From NCBI RefSeq assembly GCF_009811315.1, contig NZ_BLID01000001.1, forward strand, positions 744,001-808,000: DNA of 64,000 nt, read 5' to 3'. Position numbers and translations under genes: made by a program. Numbering within the stretch: the first letter of the stretch is position 1; each line of letters opens with the position of its first letter. This stretch comes from Vibrio atypicus. Its GTDB lineage: Bacteria > Pseudomonadota > Gammaproteobacteria > Enterobacterales > Vibrionaceae. Below the pieces are notes generated by a model, which ran no database searches, was not told where the DNA came from, and saw only the letters and a program-made list of their open reading frames with translations. Of this stretch, positions 25,683-34,983 are shown piece after piece.

Positions 25683-26534
25683 TTAGGCGATTTTTTCTTC
25701 CAATGGGGAATCGCTCTGTTGGTTACTTTTACTGTGTGCCGTAGGGCGTTTTTGTTCAAGGGGGATGCCCTGATAGTGTGCGATTAGTTCACCTGCTACG
25801 GAGACCGCGATTTCTGCGGGGTGTTTTCCATTCACCATGCTGACACCAATCGGGCAAATCATAGTGTCGATTTGTGCATCGCTGTAACCACGCTGCGCTA
25901 AACGCATATCGAACTTCTTACGCTTGGTTAGCGACCCAATCATGCCGAAATAGACACTGTCATCACGGTCAATAATGGCGCGTGCTAAATCAAAATCGAG
26001 CTGGTGGTTGTGAGTCATCACTAAGTAGTAGCTGTTTGGCGGCAGGTCACGAACTTCGCCCACCGGATCGTCGGTCACTAACTTCGTCACATTACGTGGC
26101 AGATCTTCAGGGAAAACGTCATCTCGTTCATCAATCCAAGTGACTCGGAAAGGAAGAGTGGAGACGATATGCAAAAGGGCTTTGGCAACATGACCAGCAC
26201 CGAACACAACCAGATGCTTTTGAGCGGTGCCAATCGGTTCAAAGCTCAGTGTTGCCATTCCGCCGCAACACTGCCCCAAACGAGCACCAAGATTAAAGCG
26301 TTCGACTTTGAGGGAGCGTTCACCCGCAATGAGCATTTCACGCGCCATTTTGGTCGCTACGTGCTCTAGATGACCACCGCCAATGGTGGCAATCAAGCGA
26401 TCACGGGTCACGAGCATTTTGGTTCCGGCATCCCTTGGCACAGAGCCACGGTCTTCCAATACCGTTACCATCACACACGGTTCGCTGTTTTTTTCTAGTT
26501 GTGCCAGTTCATGAATCCAATTGTCCTTAAACAT
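25683..26534 (-). CDS. xdhC: Xanthine dehydrogenase accessory protein XdhC
   Basis: A 283-residue XdhC, which binds molybdenum cofactor and helps insert the sulfurated form into xanthine dehydrogenase. Landmarks are VTVLEDRGSVPRDAGTKMLV at the N-terminus, GQCCGGMATLSFEPI, the Rossmann segment VFGAGHVAKALLHIV, and FGMIGSLTKRKKFDMRL with GVSMVNGKHPAEIAVSVAGE at the C-terminus. It is a cytoplasmic chaperone and not part of the final enzyme. It lies 29 bases after xdhB and 40 bases before guaD in the same operon. Confidence 0.94.
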   Translation of the reverse strand: MFKDNWIHELAQLEKNSEPCVMVTVLEDRGSVPRDAGTKMLVTRDRLIATIGGGHLEHVATKMAREMLIAGERSLKVERFNLGARLGQCCGGMATLSFEPIGTAQKHLVVFGAGHVAKALLHIVSTLPFRVTWIDERDDVFPEDLPRNVTKLVTDDPVGEVRDLPPNSYYLVMTHNHQLDFDLARAIIDRDDSVYFGMIGSLTKRKKFDMRLAQRGYSDAQIDTMICPIGVSMVNGKHPAEIAVSVAGELIAHYQGIPLEQKRPTAHSKSNQQSDSPLEEKIA

Positions 26535-26563
26535 ACGTCTCTCCTTGAACGGTTGAGCCTTGG

Positions 26564-28951
26564 TTATGCTTCCTGAGTGCTTTGCTGTGAGGTCTTCTTC
26601 GGCTGCGTCACCTTAGCAATCGCCATCAGAACGCGCTCTGGTGTTGCTGGCGTATCCAGTTTTGGAATTGCTCCATCGACAGCGACAGATGCGATAGCAT
26701 CTCTTAGTGCACTCCATACGGACATGCCGAGCATAAATGGCGGCTCGCCCACAGCTTTCGAGTTGAATACGGTATCTTCAGGGTTGGCTCTGTTTTCCAG
26801 TAGATGGGTATGGAACTCAATCGGCATATCCGCAATTGCTGGAATCTTGTAACTTGCGGGGCCGTTAGTCATCAAACGGCCTTGCTCGTTCCAGACCAGC
26901 TCTTCAGTTGTTAGCCAGCCAACACCTTGCAAGAAGCCGCCTTCAATCTGGCCGATATCAATAGCTGGGTTGAGCGAAGCGCCTACATCGTGAAGGATGT
27001 CTGCACGAAGGATCTTGTACTCACCGGTTAGCGTATCAATGATAACTTCTGAACAAGAGGCACCGTAGGCGTAGTAGTAGAACGGACGACCGCGTGCTTT
27101 CTCATGGTCGTAGTAGATCTTCGGTGTGCGGTAGAAGCCAGTGCTTGATAGCGATACTTGGTTGAAGTATGCAAGTTGAACAAAGGATTCAAAAGTCATG
27201 ATCTCGTCGCGGATCATTATCATGCCGTTTTTGAATATCACCTCTTCCGGTGACACCTTGAAGTGATTGGATGCAAAATCAATCAGACGTTGTTTGATCG
27301 TCAGAGCGGCGTTTTGGGCTGCTTTGCCATTGAGGTCGGCGCCCGATGAGGCCGCGGTTGGCGATGTGTTCGGTACTTTGTCGGTATTGGTAGCGGTGAT
27401 TTGGATACGTTCAACATCAACTTGGAACTCCTGTGCAACGATTTGTGCCACTTTGATATTCAAGCCTTGTCCCATTTCCGTGCCACCGTGATTCAAATGA
27501 ATACTGCCATCGGTGTAGATGTGGATTAGAGCACCTGCTTGGTTTAGGAAAGTCGCCGTGAATGAAATACCAAATTTCACCGGAGTAATTGCCAAACCTT
27601 TTTTCAAGATAGGGCTTTGCTTGTTGAACTCAGCAATGGCTTTACGACGAGCGTGGTAGTCACTGCTTTGCTCAAGTTGTTCGGTGATCTCTGGTAAGAA
27701 GTTATCTTCAACCGTCTGGTAGTAGTGAGTGACGTTACGTCCTTCACCACCGTAGTAATTCGCTTTGCGTACTTCGAGTGGATCTTTACCCAGATAGAGT
27801 GCGATCTCGTCCATGATGTGTTCAATCGTCATCATGCCTTGCGGGCCACCAAAACCACGATAAGCGGTGTTTGATGCGATATTAGTTTTACAACGGTGAC
27901 CAGTGACTGTCGCATCACCTAGGTAGTAGGCGTTGTCTGAGTGGAACATCGCACGGTCTACAATCGAGCTTGATAAGTCTGGTGAGTAACCACAGTTGCC
28001 AGCCACGATGATTTCTGATCCTTGAATCACGCCATCGTCATCAAAACCAATTTTGTATTGGTTGTAGAATGGGTGGCGCTTACCCGTCATGGTCATATCT
28101 TCTGCGCGTGGCAGGCGCATTTTTGTCGGACGTTTAGTTAGGTGAGCAATCACGGCTGCCATACACGCTGGTGCTGCGGCTTGGGTCTCTTTACCCCCAA
28201 AACCACCACCCATCCGGCGCATATCAATCACCACTTTGTGCATTGGTACGCCTAGCACTTCAGCAACCAGCTTTTGCACTTCAGTTGGATTTTGCGTAGA
28301 GGTGTAAACGATCATGCCGCCATCTTCGGTTGGCATGACACTACTGACTTGCGTTTCAAGGTAGAAGTGCTCTTGACCACCAATATCAATATCGCCTTCA
28401 ATCACGTGTTTTGCGTTGGCAATGGCTGTTGCTGAGTCGCCACGTTTTTGCTGGTGGCTTTCTGTTACGAACAGCTCTTTTTCCAGTGCTTCTTTGACAT
28501 CGAGAACGGGTGGCAACGCTTCGTATTCGACGATAGCCGCTTGAGCGGCTTTACGTGCTGTTTCCATGTCGTTCGCGGCAACCGCAATGATTGGCTGGCC
28601 ATAGTATTGAACTAGGCCGCCTGCAAGTAGAGGATCGCCAGGTAGGATGGCACCGATATCGAGTTGTCCCGGTACGTCTTCATGGGTAATCGCAATGGCG
28701 ACACCCTCAAACTCGTAACATGGTGATACATCAAGCTTGGTAATTTTTGCGTGCGCTTGGGTACTTAAACGAGCGTATACGTGGAGCTGATTTGGGAACT
28801 CTAAACGATCATCAATATAAACCGCTTCACCAGTAACCTGTTTTGGGGCGCTGTCGTGTTTTACGCTTTTACCAACGCCAGTTTTCAGATCCTGCTTTAC
28901 GATGGCGACCATCTCATCATGAGAGAGAGTCGGCTGGTGTGCGTTAGACAT
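26564..28951 (-). CDS. xdhB: Xanthine dehydrogenase, molybdopterin-binding subunit
   Basis: The 795-residue large subunit of bacterial xanthine dehydrogenase, oxidising hypoxanthine and xanthine to urate. Moco and substrate motifs are clear: RRMGGGFGGKETQAAA, NTAYRGFGGPQGMMTIEH, NHGGTEMGQGLNIKVAQIVA, TAASSGADLNGKA and KAVGEPPFMLGMSVW with the catalytic-region Glu in GEPP. It starts inside the end of xdhA (8-base overlap), so it is translationally coupled. The partner XdhA supplies the iron-sulfur and FAD centres. Confidence 0.97.
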   Translation of the reverse strand: MSNAHQPTLSHDEMVAIVKQDLKTGVGKSVKHDSAPKQVTGEAVYIDDRLEFPNQLHVYARLSTQAHAKITKLDVSPCYEFEGVAIAITHEDVPGQLDIGAILPGDPLLAGGLVQYYGQPIIAVAANDMETARKAAQAAIVEYEALPPVLDVKEALEKELFVTESHQQKRGDSATAIANAKHVIEGDIDIGGQEHFYLETQVSSVMPTEDGGMIVYTSTQNPTEVQKLVAEVLGVPMHKVVIDMRRMGGGFGGKETQAAAPACMAAVIAHLTKRPTKMRLPRAEDMTMTGKRHPFYNQYKIGFDDDGVIQGSEIIVAGNCGYSPDLSSSIVDRAMFHSDNAYYLGDATVTGHRCKTNIASNTAYRGFGGPQGMMTIEHIMDEIALYLGKDPLEVRKANYYGGEGRNVTHYYQTVEDNFLPEITEQLEQSSDYHARRKAIAEFNKQSPILKKGLAITPVKFGISFTATFLNQAGALIHIYTDGSIHLNHGGTEMGQGLNIKVAQIVAQEFQVDVERIQITATNTDKVPNTSPTAASSGADLNGKAAQNAALTIKQRLIDFASNHFKVSPEEVIFKNGMIMIRDEIMTFESFVQLAYFNQVSLSSTGFYRTPKIYYDHEKARGRPFYYYAYGASCSEVIIDTLTGEYKILRADILHDVGASLNPAIDIGQIEGGFLQGVGWLTTEELVWNEQGRLMTNGPASYKIPAIADMPIEFHTHLLENRANPEDTVFNSKAVGEPPFMLGMSVWSALRDAIASVAVDGAIPKLDTPATPERVLMAIAKVTQPKKTSQQSTQEA

Positions 28952-30389
28952 AAGACGTTACCCTTGTTTCAATCTGGTTATTCTGATGGTTCTGTTCGAT
29001 GTAGAAGCGGCGCAGCATGTTGGCTGCGGTCATTGAACGGTACTCTTTGCTGGCACGGAAATCGGACAACGGCTCAAAGTCGTTGTGGATTTCTTGCATT
29101 GCTTCATTGACGTTCGCTTCCGTCCATTCCTTACCAAGCAAAACGTTTTCACAGCGCGTGGCACGTTTTGGTGTCGCGGCCATACCACCGAAGGCAATGC
29201 GCGCATTTACTACCTTGTTGTCTTCAATTTGGATGTTGAATGCGCCACAAACCGCAGAGATGTCATCGTCCAAACGCTTAGAAAGTTTGTAAGCGCGGAA
29301 CGTCTCATTTGATTTCGGTTTAGGAATAATGACTTGCTCGATAAACTCACTCTCTTGCTGAGCCGTGACTTTGTAGCTAATGAAGTAATCTTCGATTGGC
29401 ATAACACGTGATTGCTTACCACGACGAAGTTTTACTTGGGCGTTGAGAGCGATCAGAAGTGGAGGCGCATCACCGATTGGCGAAGCGTTACCAATGTTGC
29501 CACCTAGTGTGCCTTGGTTACGCACTTGCAGAGAGGCAAAGCGGTGCAGCAACTCACCAAAATCGGCGTAGTGACTAGTAAGAAGCTTGTACGCATCACT
29601 GATGGCAACGTTAGCGCCGATATGCAGCGCGTCCTCACTCTCTTCACACACTTTCATGTCTTCAACTTGAGTGACGTTGATTAGTGTTTCGATTTCACGG
29701 TGGAACTGAGTCACCTCAAGGGCCAAATCGGTACCGCCAGCCACTAGTTTGGCGTTAGGGTGTGAAGAGTAAAGATCAGCCAGCTCGTTAACGCTACGAG
29801 GAAGGTACGCGGTTAAGTTGCCATGGCTCAGGCTTGCTGGCTGTTCTTGTAGGGTTTGTAGTCTTGCGATGGTGGTCTTCTCTAGTTCTACGAATTGATC
29901 CATTAATGGCTCGTCAGACGCTAGAGATAACGCTGCATCCACAATTGGGCGATAACCAGTACAACGACATAAGTTACCCGCTAATGATTCCATTACATCT
30001 TCTTTGTTCGCTGCTGGTTTATTCTTGCTTAGGGCGAACATCGACATAATGAAGCCCGGCGTACAGTAACCACACTGTGAACCATGGAAATCAACCATAG
30101 CTTGCTGAGTCGGGTGCAGTTTATTTTTGTTTTGAAGATCTTCCACAGTAATCAATTGCTTACCGTGTAGGCTTGAGACGAACGTCAAACAAGAGTTGAC
30201 TGAACGGTACTGAAGCTGACCGTCGATTACTTCACCTAGTACGACTGTACAGGCACCACAGTCACCTGAACCACAACCTTCTTTGGTACCTGTTTTTTGT
30301 ACTTCTGTTCTCAGGTACTGAAGGACCGTCATATTTGGCGACAGCTCACTTTCTTGTCTGAGTTCTTGATTGAGTAGGAAAGTAATCAA
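28944..30389 (-). CDS. xdhA: Xanthine dehydrogenase, iron-sulfur and FAD subunit
   Basis: The 481-residue small subunit. The N-terminal ferredoxin-like [2Fe-2S] domain has GCGSGDCGACTVVLG (residues 40-54). The second [2Fe-2S] domain has HGSQCGYCTPGFIMSM and NLCRCTGYRPI. The FAD domain begins near residue 185 (LVAGGTDLALEVT; LGGNIGNASPIGDAPP), followed by the CO-dehydrogenase-type C-terminal domain. It starts at a TTG codon (30389) with an excellent AAGGAGG site. It is the first gene of xdhA-xdhB-xdhC-guaD; the promoter region carries two kinds of palindrome. Confidence 0.96.
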   Translation of the reverse strand: MITFLLNQELRQESELSPNMTVLQYLRTEVQKTGTKEGCGSGDCGACTVVLGEVIDGQLQYRSVNSCLTFVSSLHGKQLITVEDLQNKNKLHPTQQAMVDFHGSQCGYCTPGFIMSMFALSKNKPAANKEDVMESLAGNLCRCTGYRPIVDAALSLASDEPLMDQFVELEKTTIARLQTLQEQPASLSHGNLTAYLPRSVNELADLYSSHPNAKLVAGGTDLALEVTQFHREIETLINVTQVEDMKVCEESEDALHIGANVAISDAYKLLTSHYADFGELLHRFASLQVRNQGTLGGNIGNASPIGDAPPLLIALNAQVKLRRGKQSRVMPIEDYFISYKVTAQQESEFIEQVIIPKPKSNETFRAYKLSKRLDDDISAVCGAFNIQIEDNKVVNARIAFGGMAATPKRATRCENVLLGKEWTEANVNEAMQEIHNDFEPLSDFRASKEYRSMTAANMLRRFYIEQNHQNNQIETRVTSYV

Positions 30390-30433
30390 GAGACCTCCTT
30401 GTGTATTGACACTTTTGTTTCGTAATTATTTTC

Positions 30434-30447
30434 TGACCTTTAGGTCA
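30434..30447. promoter_or_regulatory. Palindrome TGACC-TTTA-GGTCA at the xdhA promoter
   Basis: A perfect 6-base inverted repeat (TGACCT/AGGTCA) about 45 bases upstream of xdhA. It is the same motif as the site at 30461, with centres 28 bases apart. Confidence 0.55.
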
Positions 30448-30460
30448 ATAATTGGTTAAA

Positions 30461-30476
30461 TTGACCACAAGGTCAA
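30461..30476. promoter_or_regulatory. Palindrome TTGACC-ACAA-GGTCAA at the xdhA promoter
   Basis: A perfect 6-base inverted repeat with 4-base spacer. On the minus strand, TTGACC could itself serve as the -35 element of the xdhA promoter (17 bases from AATTAT), so a bound protein would block or contact polymerase. Confidence 0.55.
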
Positions 30477-30625
30477 CTTTAAATTTACAAAAATGCAACA
30501 TTAAAAGTATGGTTTATTAGAAAGTAAAATGAGAAATATAATCTTAACTATCTGAATTTAATGATATGTTTTATAAATCTCCGATAAAGAATCTTCACGT
30601 AAAGTTTTTATTTTTTGTATTTTTT

Positions 30626-30637
30626 ATTGTGTACAAT
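30626..30637. promoter_or_regulatory. GntR operator ATTGTGTACAAT upstream of xdhA
   Basis: Differs by one central base from the perfect palindrome found twice in the uraH-puuE region, linking the xdh-guaD operon to the same regulator. Confidence 0.6.
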
Positions 30638-30716
30638 CAATTGAAAAGTAAGGTTTAGTCGTAATCAATGAACGCATGGGGAAGGGACGGTGAGACAGTA
30701 TTGGGTAGGTAGTATG

Positions 30717-30737
30717 AGCCCAGCATGGCGCTGGGCT
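30717..30737 (-). terminator. Possible terminator of the gntR gene
   Basis: AGCCCAGC and GCTGGGCT form an 8-base stem with a short loop about 30 bases after the gntR stop. The T-run on the minus strand is poor, so it may be only partially effective. Confidence 0.4.
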
Positions 30738-30763
30738 TTAGGTTTGATGTTTCAACCTAGTTT

Positions 30764-31495
30764 TTAGCGATTGTTGAGCAAATCTGAGAAGACGACATGC
30801 AAATCATTAGAAGCGGCATTGCTGTCGAGGTTGAGTTTTGAACGAATATGATCAATGTGCTCTTGCATCAATGCGATTGCCTGATTGGAATCACCTGATT
30901 CGATAGCATCTAAGAGATTCGAGTGCTCATCTAACGAACAGTTTGAATGGTTGCCAGTCTCATATTGAGCAATCAACAGTGAAGTTTGTGACACAAGACT
31001 ACGCTGAAAAGCCAGTAGTGGCGCATTGTTTGCCATTTCAGCCAGCTTAATGTGGAATTCTCCCGATAAACGAAGCCCTTTGCCGTAATCATCATTGTCA
31101 AACGCTTGGTTTTCTTTTTCGACTAAACGACGACACTCTTCTATCTTGGTGGGGGTGGCATGTTCCACTGCCAATTCGGTTATCGCAAGCTCCATTACCT
31201 CACGAGCTTTGATGATTTGTTTTGCTTCTTCTTTGGTTGGAGCAGACACCATTGCGCCACGGTTTGGCCGAATACTAACGACTTGCTCCATGGATAATCT
31301 CAGCAAGGCGCGACGAATGATGGTGCGACTGACACCAAAAATCTCGGCCAGTGCTTCTTCGTTGAGCTTGGTTGCTGGAGGTAATCTTTGCTCTAGAATT
31401 GCATCAAAAATGTGGCAATAGACCACGTCATCTTGTGTTTGACCTGCGACCTTCGTCTTGATGTTCTTTGCCACAGAATTTTTTAGATTGGCCAT
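30764..31495 (-). CDS. GntR-family (FCD) regulator, likely controls purine catabolism
   Basis: A 243-residue FadR-subfamily regulator. The N-terminal winged helix (KLNEEALAEIFGVSRTIIRR, then ALLRLSMEQVVSIRPNRGAM) is followed by a helical FCD effector domain with metal-binding His positions (SGEFHIKLAEMANNAPL; DEHSNLLDAIESGD). It sits directly upstream of xdhA on the same strand. Palindromes ATTGTATACAAT lie in front of uraH, puuE, xdhA and, with one base change, in front of this gene, which is the pattern of an autoregulated local repressor. The effector is probably a pathway intermediate such as urate or allantoin, but this is inferred. Confidence 0.9.
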   Translation of the reverse strand: MANLKNSVAKNIKTKVAGQTQDDVVYCHIFDAILEQRLPPATKLNEEALAEIFGVSRTIIRRALLRLSMEQVVSIRPNRGAMVSAPTKEEAKQIIKAREVMELAITELAVEHATPTKIEECRRLVEKENQAFDNDDYGKGLRLSGEFHIKLAEMANNAPLLAFQRSLVSQTSLLIAQYETGNHSNCSLDEHSNLLDAIESGDSNQAIALMQEHIDHIRSKLNLDSNAASNDLHVVFSDLLNNR

Positions 31496-31551
31496 AGAAG
31501 GGCGTAATCCTCAACCTATTTATTTCCCTAATAAAACAATAATACTTTACT

Positions 31552-31561
31552 TTGTATACAG
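31552..31561. promoter_or_regulatory. GntR operator-like TTGTATACAG upstream of the regulator gene
   Basis: Matches nine of ten core bases of the palindrome found at the purine promoters, 57 bases before the gntR start. This suggests autoregulation. Confidence 0.5.
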
Positions 31562-31621
31562 GTGACTAGCACGGTGCGTGTTTTGCGATCTTTGACTCAA
31601 TGACGACGAAGGATTTGCCAT

Positions 31622-31648
31622 AAAAAAACCCGCAGTTAGCGGGTTTTT
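31622..31648 (-). terminator. Rho-independent terminator of the Cache chemoreceptor gene
   Basis: AAACCCGC and GCGGGTTT form a strong stem with a 5-base loop. On the minus strand it ends in a T-run 20 bases after the receptor stop. Confidence 0.85.
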
Positions 31649-31668
31649 GGTCATTTACTTTGGCGAGA

Positions 31669-33330
31669 TTACACTGTAAATCGGTCTACCAATTCGTACA
31701 GTTCATTTGCGCGTTGGTTGAGTTCTTGGCTGCCTGAACGGTTCTCGTTGGCAAGTTCTGCTGACTGTGAGCTTTGATCTGAAATTACGACGATACGTTC
31801 TGATATCTCTTGGCCAACCAAACTTTGCTCTTCAGTCGCGGTTGCGATAAGCGAGTTCATATCCATGATGGTGCCAATGGACTCTTGAATTTGAATCAGA
31901 GCTTGGGCGGCGGCATTGGCTTCTTCGACGGTACTTGCCCCGCGTTTTTGGCTAGACTCCATCGCTTTGACTGCGTCATCCGATGCCGCTTTTAGCTGCT
32001 CAATCATCTGGTGGATCTCGCCTGTGCTGTCTTGAGTTCGGCTTGCCAGTTTACGAACTTCATCGGCAACAACCGCAAAGCCACGTCCTTGTTCACCTGC
32101 ACGAGCGGCTTCTATTGCTGCATTAAGTGCGAGTAGATTGGTTTGCTCTGCAATATCTTGGATGACCTCAAGAGAAGAAGAAATGTTCTGCACATCGCCT
32201 TCCAAGCGAGAAATAACGGTGTTTGCGCGAGAAACTTCTTCTGCTAGGGCTTCAACTGAATCAGCAGCAGAGTTAACGATGTTTTGTGCATTTTTCGCAT
32301 TATCATCGGCCTCTTTTGCTGAATCAGCAGCTTGGCTTGCGTTATTTGAAATCTCGCTTGCTGTTGTCGTCATCTCAGTCATTGCTGTTGCAACCTGCTC
32401 AGTCTCTTCACGTTGACCCGACGCCAACTCATCAACCTTAGCCGCGCGATGAGACATATTTGTTGTCTCTGATACCACTTGCTGACCAACATCGCTCACG
32501 TTGCGAATGATATCCTGTAAACTCGAGACAAACGCATTGAAGTTTTTACTTAGCTTGGCAAACTCTGGCGCTTTAAATTCTTCCATACGCGCAGTTAAGT
32601 CGGCATCACCACTGGCAAAGGAACTGATTGAGTTATCGAAAAGTTCCAGTGGTTTCATAATGGTGCGATTCACAGTAACAGCGAAAGCGGCCACGATAGC
32701 AGCAATAACCAAACAGAAGGCAAAAATGGTCGAGAGTGTTTCTTGTAAAGCTTCCGTTGTTGCAGCTTCCATATCGGCAATAATGGCATCGATATCATCA
32801 GTGTAGAAGCCTGTACCTAGCATGAGATCCCACTCCGGAATATAGATGGAGTAACTCAACTTTGGTAGAGCCACGGTTTGGCCAAGCTTAGGGAAGTAGT
32901 AGGTCGTGAATTCACCGGTTTTTGCATTGCGAATCAAATCTTGGATAAGATAATTTCCTTGCTTATCTTGTAGGTTCCAAAAGTTTTCACCGATTCCTTT
33001 TTTGTTGGTTCCTTGTACTATTTTTTTACCTTTGGAATCGTAACCGAAAACATACCCGGTCTCCCCATACTCTAATGTCATGAGGGTTGGATACGCTTCC
33101 TCTAGGCTTGCACCACGGTCAAGGAAAGGTTGAACGGCAGACTTCGCCATTTGAATATAGTTTTTAAGTTCTTCCTTCTTCATATTCATCATGTTGGTGC
33201 GGGTAACATCAACTTGACGCTCATTGAGCTCTTGAGTTTTGAGGTAGGTTACTCCAAGCATACCCAGAGCGATGACTAGCAGTGGAACAAGCGCTAAAAT
33301 ATAAAGGCGGCTTTTTATTGTTAGACTCAT
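31669..33330 (-). CDS. Methyl-accepting chemotaxis protein with single Cache sensor
   Basis: A 553-residue chemoreceptor. After a membrane helix (residues 10-29) comes a single Cache-type periplasmic domain of about 150 residues, recognisable from [40 protein letters not shown] and [18 protein letters not shown] second helix ([20 protein letters not shown]), HAMP and the signalling domain with [20 protein letters not shown] follow. sCache_2 domains often bind small carboxylates. It is adjacent to the purine gene block but has its own terminator, so a purine link is only a possibility. Confidence 0.93.
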   Translation of the reverse strand: MSLTIKSRLYILALVPLLVIALGMLGVTYLKTQELNERQVDVTRTNMMNMKKEELKNYIQMAKSAVQPFLDRGASLEEAYPTLMTLEYGETGYVFGYDSKGKKIVQGTNKKGIGENFWNLQDKQGNYLIQDLIRNAKTGEFTTYYFPKLGQTVALPKLSYSIYIPEWDLMLGTGFYTDDIDAIIADMEAATTEALQETLSTIFAFCLVIAAIVAAFAVTVNRTIMKPLELFDNSISSFASGDADLTARMEEFKAPEFAKLSKNFNAFVSSLQDIIRNVSDVGQQVVSETTNMSHRAAKVDELASGQREETEQVATAMTEMTTTASEISNNASQAADSAKEADDNAKNAQNIVNSAADSVEALAEEVSRANTVISRLEGDVQNISSSLEVIQDIAEQTNLLALNAAIEAARAGEQGRGFAVVADEVRKLASRTQDSTGEIHQMIEQLKAASDDAVKAMESSQKRGASTVEEANAAAQALIQIQESIGTIMDMNSLIATATEEQSLVGQEISERIVVISDQSSQSAELANENRSGSQELNQRANELYELVDRFTV

Positions 33331-33602
33331 ACAAACATCCTGATTCTGTGAGGTCTTAACACAACAGCTACTGTTATGTGTTTAGTTACATTGGTTGTTG
33401 TTGACTTATTTTTATCCAACCAAAAGTTTATCTTATAAGATTAGCTAATTTATCGTCCATTGACCGTGATTCTTGATAGCTTAATTAATAGTCAATATTA
33501 GACATTGGTCTTGTATGTGATGAAATATTGACTGGTATCACATATTTTCTTTTGATTCAGCTACTTATATTAGTGTTAACTAAAATAAATCTTGCCATTT
33601 TA

Positions 33603-34376
33603 TCATTCGATAGTTTCTGGTTGTTTTAAGTAGTGATGCCAGTTTTGGCTTAAACTCTGATATTGATAAACACAAAAATCTTTGCGTTCAGCTAGGTAAT
33701 CGTTCTCTACTTCATCGAGCAACGCAGCGTGTTTTTCTGGATCACTGCCATAGACTAGGCAAAGGGTCGAGAAGTAGCGCTGTAGATCAAAACTGTGCTC
33801 GTCAATATATTCTCCGAAATCGTAGTAATCAGGTCTGTCATCCGATTCAAAAGCAAACATATCAGCAGCACTGATGGCCGCGGCATCGCCATTCTCTACG
33901 TAATCAATCATCAGTATGGCTGCAAGGTTATCGACGGCATCTTCTTCTTTACCCAGAATAGGAATGTTTTGGTCTGCGATGTAGGCGTGCCCAGCTTCAT
34001 GGATGAGCGTGTGTAGCATAGTATCGACAGCGCCTAACTGCGCTGATTTGCCGTATTTCTCTTCGTATTTATTTTTTATAAAGTAACTAAGCGCCTCTTC
34101 GTAGAAAGAGTAGGGCATTTGAACAACATGTTTTTCTGGATCATATAAGGGACCATCATCGCTACCGTATTCAATAACCAGAGGCTGACTAAAAGGCATT
34201 AAATTGTTAGAGAGCTCAATGAGTGTTTCGTTTACTTTGCTTTGTTTGATTTCATTTAAAATCAGTTTTTCGCTTTGGTCCTTGGGAGCAAGGTATTGAA
34301 TAGAAATGCTCTCGTTAGCTGCATTGGACGAGGCTGAAAAAACAAGAGCAATTGTGAATATTGAGCGGAAGAGCAT
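33603..34376 (-). CDS. DUF4344-type putative zinc metallopeptidase, secreted
   Basis: A 257-residue secreted protein with a signal peptide ending at SNA (about residue 20). The zinc motif LIHEAGHAYI lies near residue 122-131, and a downstream acidic stretch EEDAVDNLAAIL may give the third ligand. This arrangement matches DUF4344 proteins, a putative metallopeptidase family without a well-defined substrate. The ATG at 34376 has AAGGGA at a good distance, whereas the ATG two codons upstream sits on top of it. The gene stands alone. Confidence 0.78.
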   Translation of the reverse strand: MLFRSIFTIALVFSASSNAANESISIQYLAPKDQSEKLILNEIKQSKVNETLIELSNNLMPFSQPLVIEYGSDDGPLYDPEKHVVQMPYSFYEEALSYFIKNKYEEKYGKSAQLGAVDTMLHTLIHEAGHAYIADQNIPILGKEEDAVDNLAAILMIDYVENGDAAAISAADMFAFESDDRPDYYDFGEYIDEHSFDLQRYFSTLCLVYGSDPEKHAALLDEVENDYLAERKDFCVYQYQSLSQNWHHYLKQPETIE

Positions 34377-34560
34377 AGACATTCCCTTTGGTATTTCTTT
34401 TATTAATCAATAGCATCATTTTGACACAAAAATGAGCAGCTCGCTTATTGAACAAAAGTTGTCTACCTTAGTGGCATAGATTTACTGATTATATAGTTAG
34501 TGCCGCCGAGGAGCTTATGCTACACTCGCCGCCCTTTTCCGTTTCAATGAGATGAACACC

Positions 34561-34917
34561 ATGAGCCTTAAGAAAGAACTTCAAAATCTTCACAACCGTT
34601 TAGATACTTGCCAGCGTAAGCTAGATGCAGCGAAAGGTCGTGGTGATCAGGAAATGATTTCAAAGTTCACTGATGAAATGGAAAAACTGAACAAGAAAGC
34701 AAGCTCGATGAAGCATAAGCAGCAATACGACATGAACAAAGAGCGCAAGAGCCTACTTGATATGCCGTTTTCTCGTGAAATCACCAAAGCAGAACAAGCA
34801 GATATGGGTAAGCTGAAGAAGTCAGTAAAAGGGCTAGTTGTTGTACACCCAATGACTAAGCTTGGTAAAGAGCTACAGATCAAAGTGATGACAGGCTACG
34901 CACCGAAAAAGTTCTAA
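34561..34917 (+). CDS. yibL: YibL-family ribosome-associated protein
   Basis: A 118-residue basic, coiled-coil protein matching YibL, which in E. coli co-purifies with the ribosome large subunit; its role is not well defined. The C-terminal half is strongly conserved: [40 protein letters not shown], then MTGYAPKKF. The N-terminal half is a Lys/Glu-rich helix. The ATG at 34561 is chosen, with an in-frame ATG three codons earlier (34552) as the alternative. It is followed by a strong terminator shared with the convergent LysR gene. Confidence 0.9.
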   Translation: MSLKKELQNLHNRLDTCQRKLDAAKGRGDQEMISKFTDEMEKLNKKASSMKHKQQYDMNKERKSLLDMPFSREITKAEQADMGKLKKSVKGLVVVHPMTKLGKELQIKVMTGYAPKKF

Positions 34918-34948
34918 TTTGTTGATTAACTAAATCAATCAAGTTGAT

Positions 34949-34974
34949 AAAAAGCGCCTAAGGGCGCTTTTTTG
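34949..34974. terminator. Bidirectional terminator between yibL and LysR gene
   Basis: AAAGCGCC and GGCGCTTT form an 8-base stem with a 4-base loop, flanked by A and T runs, so it can stop both convergent transcripts. Confidence 0.85.
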
Positions 34975-34983
34975 ATTTATGGC

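Larger units (their letters stand above)
30390..30763. other. xdhA promoter and leader region
   Basis: A region of 374 bases between gntR and xdhA. It holds two TTGACC-N4-GGTCAA-type palindromes close to xdhA, one ATTGTGTACAAT operator 237 bases upstream of the start, and a hairpin near the end of gntR. No gene was seen. Confidence 0.75.

Noticed and set aside
25643..25759. N-terminal extension of guanine deaminase overlapping xdhC
   Set aside because: The ATG at 25642 has a strong ribosome site and gives the usual start; the extension is in a different frame over the xdhC end and has biased, unlikely sequence.
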